Positions 1 to 5,096 of a DNA stretch of 5,737 bases are shown one piece after another. Position 1 is the stretch's first letter; every line of letters begins with the position of its first letter. Position numbers and translations under genes: made by a program. Under the pieces are notes generated by a model. The model searched no databases and was not told the origin of the DNA. It saw only the letters and a program-made list of their open reading frames with translations. The DNA lies in the NCBI GenBank assembly GCA_020350845.1, contig CP070725.1, forward strand, positions 599,746 through 605,482. The letters run 5' to 3'. The DNA is from Candidatus Bipolaricaulota bacterium. GTDB taxonomy: Bacteria > Bipolaricaulota > Bipolaricaulia > UBA7950 > UBA9294.

Positions 1-749
1 GCGGCGTCCGCCGGGATCCGCACCGTGATGCTTCCGTTCGACGTGCGCAGGGCATTCCCCTCGCCCGAGGGGACTCCCGTGTAGTAGACCCCCCCGTTAC
101 TGGTCTCGACGTCCACGGCGCCGCGTACGTCGTCGAGCCATACCTCACCGTTGCTCGTGCGGCCGCGGATCTCCCCGACGACTCCGACGGCGGCGAGTCG
201 GCCGTTGCTCGTCTCGAGGAGGAGATCTCCCTCGACGTCGTAGAGGTCGACGGCTCCGTTCGAGGTATCCGCGGTGACGTTCCCGCGCGTGCGCTCGACG
301 CTGATTGCGCCGTTGGAGGCGCGCGCCAGAACGCGCACCTCGGGAGGTGTCGTGACATCGAAGTCGATGCCGCTGAAGCGCCGCACATCGTCGTCCTGGT
401 CAGCACCGCGGTAGCGAACCTCGATTCGTTCCTCGACCCGCCGCACGGTGTAGGTCACGCGGGCGAGCCGTTCCGCGGCTTCGTCCTCGGTTCTGCCCCG
501 CGTGCGCAGGGTCGCGGTCACGACGACCTCGGTCGCCTCGTCGTCGCCGAGGACGCGCAGCGTACCGTTGCTCGACTCGAGGTCGAGCACGAGCCCTTCG
601 ACAGCGTCGAACGCCGCGCTCTCGACCTTCTCGGCGCGCACCTGGGGATCTCCCCACGGATGGTCTCCATCGTCGCAGCCGGTCGTCACGAGGAGCACTG
701 CCAGCGCCAGGAACGCGACAGCAAGAAGCATCCTCCGCCTTCGTCTCAT
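1..749 (-). CDS. DUF4097-type beta-repeat putative lipoprotein, C-terminus cut by window edge
   Basis: Partial gene; 249 residues are visible and the reading frame is still open at the left edge. The N-terminus has five arginines after Met, a hydrophobic stretch (about residues 8-22) and then TTGC with Cys25, which resembles a lipoprotein signal. The -3 position is Thr rather than Leu, so lipidation is likely but not certain. After a spacer come Ser-Asn-Gly turns at residues 60, 145, 163, 181, 199, 217 and 237, five of them exactly 18 residues apart, the hallmark of the DUF4097/putative adhesin beta-solenoid families. Its ATG overlaps the stop of the upstream gene by 4 nt (ATGA) after a GGGGGAG ribosome site, so the two are translationally coupled. 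It is a clear paralogue of that upstream gene, with the same repeat register. Expected role: exported, membrane-anchored or surface protein working with the ABC transporter of the operon; this role is inferred from context. Confidence 0.88.
   Translation of the reverse strand, partial: MRRRRRMLLAVAFLALAVLLVTTGCDDGDHPWGDPQVRAEKVESAAFDAVEGLVLDLESSNGTLRVLGDDEATEVVVTATLRTRGRTEDEAAERLARVTYTVRRVEERIEVRYRGADQDDDVRRFSGIDFDVTTPPEVRVLARASNGAISVERTRGNVTADTSNGAVDLYDVEGDLLLETSNGRLAAVGVVGEIRGRTSNGEVWLDDVRGAVDVETSNGGVYYTGVPSGEGNALRTSNGSITVRIPADA
33..317 (-). repeat. In-frame 18-residue (54-bp) repeats of the first DUF4097 gene
   Basis: Degenerate coding repeats with a Thr/Ala-Ser-Asn-Gly core start at residues 145, 163, 181, 199 and 217, each 18 residues (54 bp) from the next, followed by one at 237 after a 20-residue step. 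At the DNA level the plus strand shows the 11-mer CCGTTGCTCGT exactly at 148-158 and 202-212, with variants elsewhere. The spacing fits one coil of a beta-solenoid per repeat. Confidence 0.85.
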
Positions 750-1669
750 GGCTGACTCCCCCCGTTATCGTTCGGCCCGGTCGCAGGAGGCAGCGCGCCG
801 ATCGTGATCGCACCATTGCTCGTGCGCAGGGTCACCCGTGTCGTCGCCGGCGGATTGAGCTCCGCGCTCCACTCGTCGCCCGAGATGTCCCCGGCCAGCG
901 GAAGGGTCGCCGTGATCGACCCGTTGCTCGTGCGGGCATCGAAGTGCAGGGAGGCCGTCGGGTGGACGAGGACCTCGATGAGGCCGCTGCTCGTCTCGAG
1001 ACGATGCGCGTCCCCGGCAAACGTGCCCGCGAAGTGAATCGCCCCGTTGCTCGTCTCCGCCTGAACCGCCCCCTGCACGTCATCCATCGCGATCGCTCCG
1101 TTGCTCGTTTCGAGCGTGATGGTGCCGTGCACGGCGTCAATGTCGATCCTCCCGTTGCTCGTGTCGGCGGCGAGCGCGCCGGCGATCGAGGATGCAGTGA
1201 TCCGGCCGTTCGACGTACTCGCCCCGACCGTGCCTTCGATCCCGGTGACCTCGATCGCTCCGTTGGACGTCGTGAGTTCGACATCGGCGAGAACAGGAAC
1301 CGTCACGACGAACGACACTCCGCTGTTGCTGCGCACTGCGGAGGGCTGTTCCTGTGCGCGATAGACGAGGGCGACCCGGTCGCCCGTCTGGGTCATGTGG
1401 ATCTCGATCTGTCGGACGCGGGAGCTGGCTGCCGCTTCCGTGTTGCCGCGAGATGTCAGGGTCGCCGTCACGTCGACGGACGTCGCTCCGGGAACCCCGT
1501 GCACTGTGACCTGCCCGTTCGATGTGAGCACGTCCAGGTCGACCCTCCCCGAGACGGCGAAGGTGGCCTGTTCGACGCGGGTGGCGATCTCCCCCGGGAT
1601 GCACCCGGCCGAAGCCAGCGCGACGCCGAGAGCCAATATGCCCACGAGGATCCTTCGTCGTGATCTCAT
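746..1669 (-). CDS. DUF4097-type beta-repeat putative lipoprotein (full length)
   Basis: A 307-residue protein. I chose the ATG at 1669 over an in-frame ATG at 1714 because it follows AGGAGG with 4 nt spacing and begins directly with a signal sequence: basic RSRRR, hydrophobic residues 7-19, then SAGC with Cys23 as candidate lipidated cysteine. The -3 residue is Ser, which is atypical. An N-terminal part (about 30-125) is followed by a Ser-Asn-Gly repeat domain with turns at 135, 153, 171, 189 and 207 (exact 18-residue period), then Ser-Ser-Gly at 227, Ser-Asn-Gly at 248 and 284, and a short Pro/Gly/Asn-rich tail. This is the DUF4097/putative adhesin type of right-handed beta-solenoid; no catalytic motif is visible. 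It lies 55 nt after the small membrane gene and overlaps the next gene by 4 nt. Such proteins often sit beside GntR-regulated ABC transporters or sensor systems; the molecular function is unknown and an adhesin role is unproven. Confidence 0.9.
   Translation of the reverse strand: MRSRRRILVGILALGVALASAGCIPGEIATRVEQATFAVSGRVDLDVLTSNGQVTVHGVPGATSVDVTATLTSRGNTEAAASSRVRQIEIHMTQTGDRVALVYRAQEQPSAVRSNSGVSFVVTVPVLADVELTTSNGAIEVTGIEGTVGASTSNGRITASSIAGALAADTSNGRIDIDAVHGTITLETSNGAIAMDDVQGAVQAETSNGAIHFAGTFAGDAHRLETSSGLIEVLVHPTASLHFDARTSNGSITATLPLAGDISGDEWSAELNPPATTRVTLRTSNGAITIGALPPATGPNDNGGSQP
983..1267 (-). repeat. In-frame 18-residue (54-bp) repeats of the second DUF4097 gene
   Basis: Coding repeats with core Thr-Ser-Asn-Gly begin at residues 135, 153, 171, 189 and 207 (18-residue period), then a Ser-Ser-Gly variant at 227. 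The plus-strand 11-mer CCGTTGCTCGT occurs exactly at 1044-1054, 1098-1108 and 1152-1162 at 54-bp spacing, and again at 921-931. Both the amino acid core and its codons (AGC AAC GGG/GGA) are conserved. Confidence 0.87.
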
Positions 1670-1673
1670 CGCT

Positions 1674-1679
1674 CCTCCT
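1674..1679 (-). promoter_or_regulatory. Ribosome binding site deciding the DUF4097 start
   Basis: On the minus strand this reads AGGAGG, four nucleotides before the ATG at 1669. The alternative upstream ATG at 1714 would place this site inside the coding sequence and add 15 polar residues before the signal peptide, so the site supports the shorter protein. Confidence 0.75.
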
Positions 1680-1724
1680 ATCACGCAGTCTGCATTGCGC
1701 CCGCGATCCGGCACTCGGTGTGTT

Positions 1725-1886
1725 CTACCATGTTCCGCCGGTGATCTGCCAGACGAGCGCCGCCGAGAAGACGACGCTCAGGACGCGGGACGTCCAGCTC
1801 GCGGTTCCTGTCCACAGCCGGTAGCCCCAGTAGGCCACCAGGGCGACGAGCAGTGCTCGTACGACGTTGAGAAAGATCTGTGTCAT
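1725..1886 (-). CDS. Small 53-residue two-helix membrane protein, coupled to the permease
   Basis: The reading frame extends upstream, but the credible start is the ATG at 1886. It overlaps the permease stop by 4 nt (ATGA) and follows AGGAGGTGGAGGG. Two hydrophobic segments are visible, about residues 4-24 and 34-50, joined by a short loop RLWTGTASWTSR, and the protein ends Gly-Gly-Thr-Trp. Third codon positions are mostly G or C. I recognise no family. Position between the permease and the exported repeat proteins, and strict coupling to the permease, suggest an accessory subunit of the transporter or a small stabilising membrane protein; this is inference. It could be missed by annotation because of its size. 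Confidence 0.72.
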   Translation of the reverse strand: MTQIFLNVVRALLVALVAYWGYRLWTGTASWTSRVLSVVFSAALVWQITGGTW

Positions 1887-2668
1887 CCCTCCACCTCCTG
1901 CCACAGCCGTCCCGCGATGAGGAGCATGATCGCGGTGAGGGCGATCATCCCCCAGAACGGCTCCTGCGGGACGCCCAGATACGACGCGCGGACGAGTTCG
2001 ATCTGCATCTCGGGGTCCTGCGGCAGGCTCTCCGCGGCGACACGCACGCTGTCGAGCAGCCGCCAGCCCGGGAGCTCGTAGGCGACCCGCGCCAGCCCGT
2101 CCACGATCCAGCGCAGAAGGAACGGCGACGCGAGGATCATCACCGTGCCCGGGACCCAGCCCGGCCCGGAGACGCGGTACGCGCTGATGAACACCATCAG
2201 GAGCATCGTCCACGCCAGTGCCGGGGCCACGACAAGCCCCACGCCGTAGAGCGGGCAGGAGAGCAGCAGCTCGATCGCCGCCTCCGCGTCAAACCCGACG
2301 CCGGCGCGGGCGAAGGTCCACCAGAAGAGGCCGCCGAGGATGACGTAGTAGACCACCGCGGTGGCGATCGCGAACCCGAACCGGGCAAGAACGTGTGCGT
2401 AGCCGGTCGGCGGCGTCAGCAACAGCACCTGATACTGCCCGTGTCGGGTCTCGGAGCGGATCCGCCCGATCATCAAGCACAGGACGATGGCGCCGATCCC
2501 CGCGGCAAGCGAGAGCAGCCCGGCACGCGTTGCGACCTGGCGCCCCACATCGAGGAAGCGCACCTGATGTAGCCCCCACGCCCAGAACAGGAGCGAGGCG
2601 AGGAGCGTCGCCGCCCACAACCGGCTGCGCCGCCACTCGAGCCAGAGAAGCGTCCTCAGCGGCCTCAT
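1883..2668 (-). CDS. ABC-2-like transporter permease
   Basis: A 261-residue integral membrane protein. Hydrophobic segments are seen at about 18-33, 48-68, 92-117, 134-162, 172-190 and 238-253, giving six helices, the usual count for an ABC-2 type permease domain. The N-terminus (RTLLWLEWRRSRLW) is the basic amphipathic cytoplasmic start typical of such exporters or ABC-2 permeases. A short polar stretch RSETRHGQYQVLLLTPPT (about 71-88) after the second helix resembles the conserved cytoplasmic loop of the family. A long soluble segment (about 193-236) lies before the last helix. The ATG overlaps the ATPase stop by 4 nt with GGGAGGTG upstream, so the two subunits are made together. The substrate cannot be read from the sequence. 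With one ATPase and one permease gene, the transporter is probably a 2+2 complex of identical halves. Confidence 0.88.
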   Translation of the reverse strand: MRPLRTLLWLEWRRSRLWAATLLASLLFWAWGLHQVRFLDVGRQVATRAGLLSLAAGIGAIVLCLMIGRIRSETRHGQYQVLLLTPPTGYAHVLARFGFAIATAVVYYVILGGLFWWTFARAGVGFDAEAAIELLLSCPLYGVGLVVAPALAWTMLLMVFISAYRVSGPGWVPGTVMILASPFLLRWIVDGLARVAYELPGWRLLDSVRVAAESLPQDPEMQIELVRASYLGVPQEPFWGMIALTAIMLLIAGRLWQEVEG

Positions 2669-3345
2669 CCGAGCACCTCCCGGAACGCGTCGACGGCGCT
2701 TCGTCCCTCCTCGCGCAGCTCCTCAGCCTTCGCGTCGAGGGCGATCCGTCCGTCGCGCAGGTAGAGCACGCGCTCGAAGAGCCCCTCGGCCTCGGCGACC
2801 TCGTGCGTGGACAGAAGGATGGTCTCATCGGTGTGCCACTCGCGGACGAGGGATCCGAGGATCTTTTCGCGGGAGAGGAGATCGATACCGGCGAGCGGTT
2901 CGTCGAGGAGAAGAAGCTTCGCGCCGCGCGCCAATGCCATCGCGAGACGCAGCCGGCCGCGCTCCCCCTTGGACATCGCCTTGGTCCTACGCGGCGGCAC
3001 CTCCAGTAACTCGAGGAGCGCGGCGAAGCGTCGCTCGTCGAAGTCCTTGTACAGGCCGCGCATGAAGACCACCGCTCCTGCGGGATCCATCCACGGCCAG
3101 AGGGCATCGGTCTCCCCGAGGTAGACCATCCGCGAGCGGTTCGGCCGCGGCGGTCCGTCGAACACACGCACCGTGCCCTCCGTCGGGAAGAGGAGCCCTG
3201 CGAGGAGCTTCAGGAGCGTCGTCTTGCCGCTGCCGTTGAGGCCGAGGATTCCCACGACCTCTCCCGTGGGGAATCCCGTCGTCACGTCGTGCAGCCCCTC
3301 GGTGCGCACGTAGCGTTTCGTCACGTGGTCAAGCGTTGCCAGCAT
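2665..3345 (-). CDS. ABC transporter ATP-binding protein, YtrB-like
   Basis: A 226-residue nucleotide-binding subunit that should power the adjacent permease at the inner face of the membrane. Visible motifs: Walker A GLNGSGKT (35-42), signature SKGER (125-129) in place of the canonical SGGQ, Walker B LLLLDEP (144-150), D-loop around GID (153-155) and switch His181 in STHE. The Q-loop position reads YLGETD with Glu78 where Gln is usual. The SKG signature and Glu in the Q-loop are features I associate with the YtrB-like group found next to GntR repressors. Start ATG 3345 follows a strong AAGGAGGT site and overlaps the repressor gene by 17 nt. The length is near the minimum for a stand-alone ABC ATPase and it is intact. 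Confidence 0.94.
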   Translation of the reverse strand: MLATLDHVTKRYVRTEGLHDVTTGFPTGEVVGILGLNGSGKTTLLKLLAGLLFPTEGTVRVFDGPPRPNRSRMVYLGETDALWPWMDPAGAVVFMRGLYKDFDERRFAALLELLEVPPRRTKAMSKGERGRLRLAMALARGAKLLLLDEPLAGIDLLSREKILGSLVREWHTDETILLSTHEVAEAEGLFERVLYLRDGRIALDAKAEELREEGRSAVDAFREVLG

Positions 3346-3712
3346 CCCAGACCTCCTTGAGCGTGTGCAGCGCCTCCTCGCGTGTCACCCCGAGGCGCCG
3401 CGACTCGTTCGCAAACGCCGTCGCGGCGGCGGCGAGCATCTCCGTTCTCATGGCTGCCACCGCCGCGTCTTCGCACACGTAGCTCCCCTTGCCGCGTCGC
3501 GTCTCGATCGTCCCCGTGCGCTCCAGCTGCTGATAGGCGTGGACCACCGTGTTCGGATTGACCCCGAGGCGCTCTGCGAGGTCGCGCGCCGACGGAAGCC
3601 GGTCGCCTGGGCGGAGCCCGCCGCGCGCGATCATCCGCCGCACGTTGTGTCCTATCTGCTCGAAGATGGGGCCGGCGCTCATGTCGAGACTCCACCCCGA
3701 TCGATCATTCAT
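3329..3712 (-). CDS. GntR-family transcriptional regulator, YtrA-type
   Basis: A 127-residue DNA-binding regulator. Residues about 14-80 form a GntR winged helix-turn-helix: PIFEQIGHNVRRMI, then GLRPGDRLPSARDLAERL, VNPNTVVHAYQQLE and the wing GTIETRRGKGSYV. Only about 47 residues follow, far shorter than the FadR/HutC ligand domains and matching the YtrA subfamily, whose short helical tail serves dimerisation. The N-terminal WSLDMSAGPIF aligns with the usual subfamily start, which supports ATG 3712 over the internal Met11. It is the first gene of the transporter operon and overlaps the ATPase by 17 nt. YtrA-type proteins normally repress their own operon, and a palindrome overlapping the promoter fits this. 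No Shine-Dalgarno site precedes it; a leaderless transcript is likely. Confidence 0.94.
   Translation of the reverse strand: MNDRSGWSLDMSAGPIFEQIGHNVRRMIARGGLRPGDRLPSARDLAERLGVNPNTVVHAYQQLERTGTIETRRGKGSYVCEDAAVAAMRTEMLAAAATAFANESRRLGVTREEALHTLKEVWDAGNA
3351..3358 (-). promoter_or_regulatory. Strong ribosome binding site of the ABC ATPase
   Basis: Minus-strand AAGGAGGT, five nucleotides before the ATG at 3345 and lying within the 3' end of the repressor gene. It is the best Shine-Dalgarno match in the window and contrasts with the absent site before the repressor itself, suggesting that the transporter is made in larger amounts than its repressor. Confidence 0.75.
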
Positions 3713-3717
3713 GGCGC

Positions 3718-3731
3718 ACTAGTATACTAGT
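3718..3731. promoter_or_regulatory. Palindromic operator candidate over the -10 box
   Basis: ACTAGTATACTAGT is a perfect 14-bp palindrome covering the -10 hexamer and the region just after it. On the minus strand it continues upstream into AGTGTA (3736-3731), a hexamer I recall as a half-site for Bacillus YtrA. A bound GntR dimer here would block RNA polymerase, giving autorepression. The AT-rich palindrome stands out from its high-GC surroundings. Confidence 0.65.
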
Positions 3732-3748
3732 ACACTCCTACTTGTCAA
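3721..3748 (-). promoter_or_regulatory. Sigma70-like promoter of the GntR-ABC-DUF4097 operon
   Basis: On the minus strand a perfect -35 box TTGACA (3748-3743) is followed after 16 nt by the -10 box TATACT (3726-3721). A start 6-8 nt beyond the -10 falls at about 3714-3712, at or 1-2 nt before the ATG at 3712. The AGGAG present at 3738-3734 lies upstream of the -10 and would not be in the mRNA. Confidence 0.75.
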
Positions 3749-3815
3749 GGGGGATCTCGTCGACAGGGTCGGCAGCGATCTTGCCCGATCTCCTCCTGGA
3801 CAGATTGCGCCTCCC

Positions 3816-3894
3816 GCGTTACGCACGGAGTACATCCACTCCGCTCTCTCCTTGACTATCTTTCGGGAATGCGCATAATGCGTTACGCGCGGAG
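3816..3894. repeat. Pair of 15-nt direct repeats in the divergent intergenic region
   Basis: GCGTTACGCACGGAG at 3816-3830 recurs as GCGTTACGCGCGGAG at 3880-3894, one mismatch, start-to-start distance 64 bp. Each begins with the odd palindrome GCGT-T-ACGC. The left copy lies upstream of the plus-strand promoter and the right copy covers its predicted start site, an arrangement typical of operator pairs. The binding protein is unknown. Confidence 0.5.
3852..3879 (+). promoter_or_regulatory. Sigma70-like promoter of the ATPase gene
   Basis: TTGACT (3852-3857) and CATAAT (3874-3879) each differ from the consensus at one position and are 16 nt apart. Transcription would start near 3886, giving a leader of roughly 30 nt before the ATG at 3915. 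The stretch 3749-3851 between the two divergent promoters holds no other gene that I can see. Confidence 0.6.
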
Positions 3895-3914
3895 CGTATC
3901 AGCTGCGCAATGGG

Positions 3915-5069
3915 ATGCCACGGATGATCAACCCGTTCCGGTATGGGGGCATCGTCGGCGAGGGGTCGTTCTGCGACCGCGAGCAGGAGCTGCGGGATCT
4001 GCATCGCGCCATGGAGAACGGGGAGCGGCTGTTCGTGTACTCCGAGCGCCGCATGGGGAAGACCTCTTTGGTCCGCCTTGCGCTCGAACGGCTCCCGCGC
4101 GATGCGTTCGATGCCGCGTACATCGATCTCTGGCCGACGGACGACGAGGCGTCGTTCGTTGCGGCCACGGCGAGGGGCTTGTCGGAGTCTCTCGCGACCG
4201 CGCCGGAGCGCGTGCTCGAGGCGGCGCGGGCGTTCTTCCAACGCCTCCAGCCGTCGCTCGTCCTTGACACCCAGGGGCGGGCCGAGTTGCGGTTCGCGCT
4301 GTCGGCGACGCAGTCCACCGGACCGGAGCTCGAGAACGTGCTGCGCGCTCCGGCGCGGATCGCCTCACGCCGGGCAAAGCAGCTGGTGGTCGTGTTCGAC
4401 GAGTTCCAACGTGTGCTCGACTACCCGAGCGATCGCGTGGAGCGCTCGCTGCGTAGCGCGGTTCAGGAAGACGCCGCCGTTTCGTATGTGTTCCTCGGCA
4501 GTCAGAAGCACCTCATTCGGCAGATGGTCCTCGAGCGGACGAGTCCGTTCTATCGCGCGGGGGGCCACTTCGTGCTCCGACCGATCTCCGCCGACGCTTG
4601 GGATCCGTTCATCCGGAGTCGGTTCTCCGCGTCGGACCGCGGCATCGACTCGACCCTCATCGAGCGGATCATCGATCTCACCGGCGGGCATCCGTTCTAC
4701 ACGCAGCACCTGTGCCATACCCTGTGGGAGTTGACCGAGCCCGCGTGCGAAGCCACCGAGGCCCTTCTCGAGGACGCCGTGGAACTGCTTCTGGAACGCG
4801 AGAGCTTCGCCTACCTTGCGCTCTGGGAATCGCTGGCGATGATGCAGCGGCGCCTTCTCGCTGCTCTGAGTGAGCAGGCCCCGGTGGAGCAGATCTTCGC
4901 CTCGGCCTTCGTACAGCGGCACCGCCTGAAGTCGGCATCCGCCGTACAGCGGGCGGTGCGAGCCCTTCTGGAGCGGGATCTCATCGATCGCAGCAACGGC
5001 AGCTACGTCGTCTCCGATCGCTTCCTCGCGCTCTGGATCCGTCGCCGCCACCCGACGCGTGCCGCGTAG
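3915..5069 (+). CDS. AAA/STAND-like P-loop ATPase with C-terminal winged helix
   Basis: A 384-residue protein of the ATPase_2-like (archaeal-type AAA) group. The N-terminus NPFRYGGIVGEGSFCDREQEL is the standard family entry. The P-loop is SERRMGKT (43-50), with Ser replacing the first Gly of the Walker A consensus but Lys49 and Thr50 present. Walker B is LVVVFDE (157-163). A sensor-like YVFLGSQ (191-197) and the lid motif TGGHPFYTQ (256-264) follow. Residues about 335-377 look like a winged helix (SASAVQRAVRALLERDLI, then a short beta hairpin), as in origin-binding or STAND relatives. There are no membrane segments. Two ATGs, 3915 and 3924, are possible and neither has a good ribosome site; the nearest GGAG is at 3891-3894. 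It appears to stand alone, divergent from the transporter operon. Members are widespread, often of unknown function, and have been linked loosely to mobile elements, toxin-like roles or signalling; the target here cannot be named. Confidence 0.88.
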   Translation: MPRMINPFRYGGIVGEGSFCDREQELRDLHRAMENGERLFVYSERRMGKTSLVRLALERLPRDAFDAAYIDLWPTDDEASFVAATARGLSESLATAPERVLEAARAFFQRLQPSLVLDTQGRAELRFALSATQSTGPELENVLRAPARIASRRAKQLVVVFDEFQRVLDYPSDRVERSLRSAVQEDAAVSYVFLGSQKHLIRQMVLERTSPFYRAGGHFVLRPISADAWDPFIRSRFSASDRGIDSTLIERIIDLTGGHPFYTQHLCHTLWELTEPACEATEALLEDAVELLLERESFAYLALWESLAMMQRRLLAALSEQAPVEQIFASAFVQRHRLKSASAVQRAVRALLERDLIDRSNGSYVVSDRFLALWIRRRHPTRAA

Positions 5070-5073
5070 CCCG

Positions 5074-5096
5074 TCGCCGTCAGGCGCTCACGGCGA
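5074..5096. terminator. Weak hairpin between convergent genes
   Basis: TCGCCGT (5074-5080) and ACGGCGA (5090-5096) form a perfect 7-bp GC-rich stem with a 9-nt loop in the 18-nt gap between the ATPase stop and the reductase stop, overlapping the latter by a few bases. It could end transcription from both sides, but there is no T tract on either side, so intrinsic termination is doubtful. Confidence 0.3.

Noticed and set aside
148..1162. Recurring 11-mer CCGTTGCTCGT at 54-bp intervals, resembling iterons or a CRISPR-like array.
   Set aside because: Every copy lies in frame and encodes the Ser-Asn-Gly turn of the 18-residue protein repeats; the segments between are coding and degenerate, with no conserved long repeat or spacer structure.
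944..1663. Plus-strand open frame of 239 codons opposite the DUF4097 gene.
   Set aside because: Its Arg/Asp-rich product mirrors the complementary strand of the Ser-Asn-Gly repeats; no domain, no ribosome site, and the minus-strand gene is strongly supported.
1670..1714. Fifteen-residue N-terminal extension of the DUF4097 protein from ATG 1714.
   Set aside because: It would bury the AGGAGG site at 1674-1679 in coding sequence and put polar residues ahead of the signal peptide.
1395..2081. Long plus-strand open frame of 228 codons opposite the DUF4097 start and the small membrane gene.
   Set aside because: Antisense shadow: it crosses several well-supported minus-strand genes and has low-complexity composition with no recognisable domain.
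1887..2213. N-terminal extension of the small membrane protein frame (start at 2213).
   Set aside because: It overlaps the permease in another frame, its composition is Arg/Ala/Gly-rich like a shadow, and a well-placed ATG with ribosome site exists at 1886.
2289..3167. Minus-strand 292-codon open frame spanning the ATPase-permease junction.
   Set aside because: It is a frame-shifted shadow of the ABC ATPase and permease; the product is Arg/Ser/Ala-rich without motifs.
3329..3345. Possible frameshift or fusion between repressor and ATPase at their overlap.
   Set aside because: Both genes have intact ends, and the ATPase has its own strong ribosome site inside the overlap region; this is ordinary operon packing.
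3731..3736. Full Bacillus-type YtrA inverted repeat AGTGTA-N13-TACACT.
   Set aside because: Only the AGTGTA half is present at the expected orientation; the partner half-site is missing at N13, so I report the 14-bp palindrome instead.
3928..5051. Several minus- and plus-strand open frames inside the AAA-like ATPase gene.
   Set aside because: High-GC shadow frames; only the 3915-5069 frame carries P-loop, Walker B and lid motifs.
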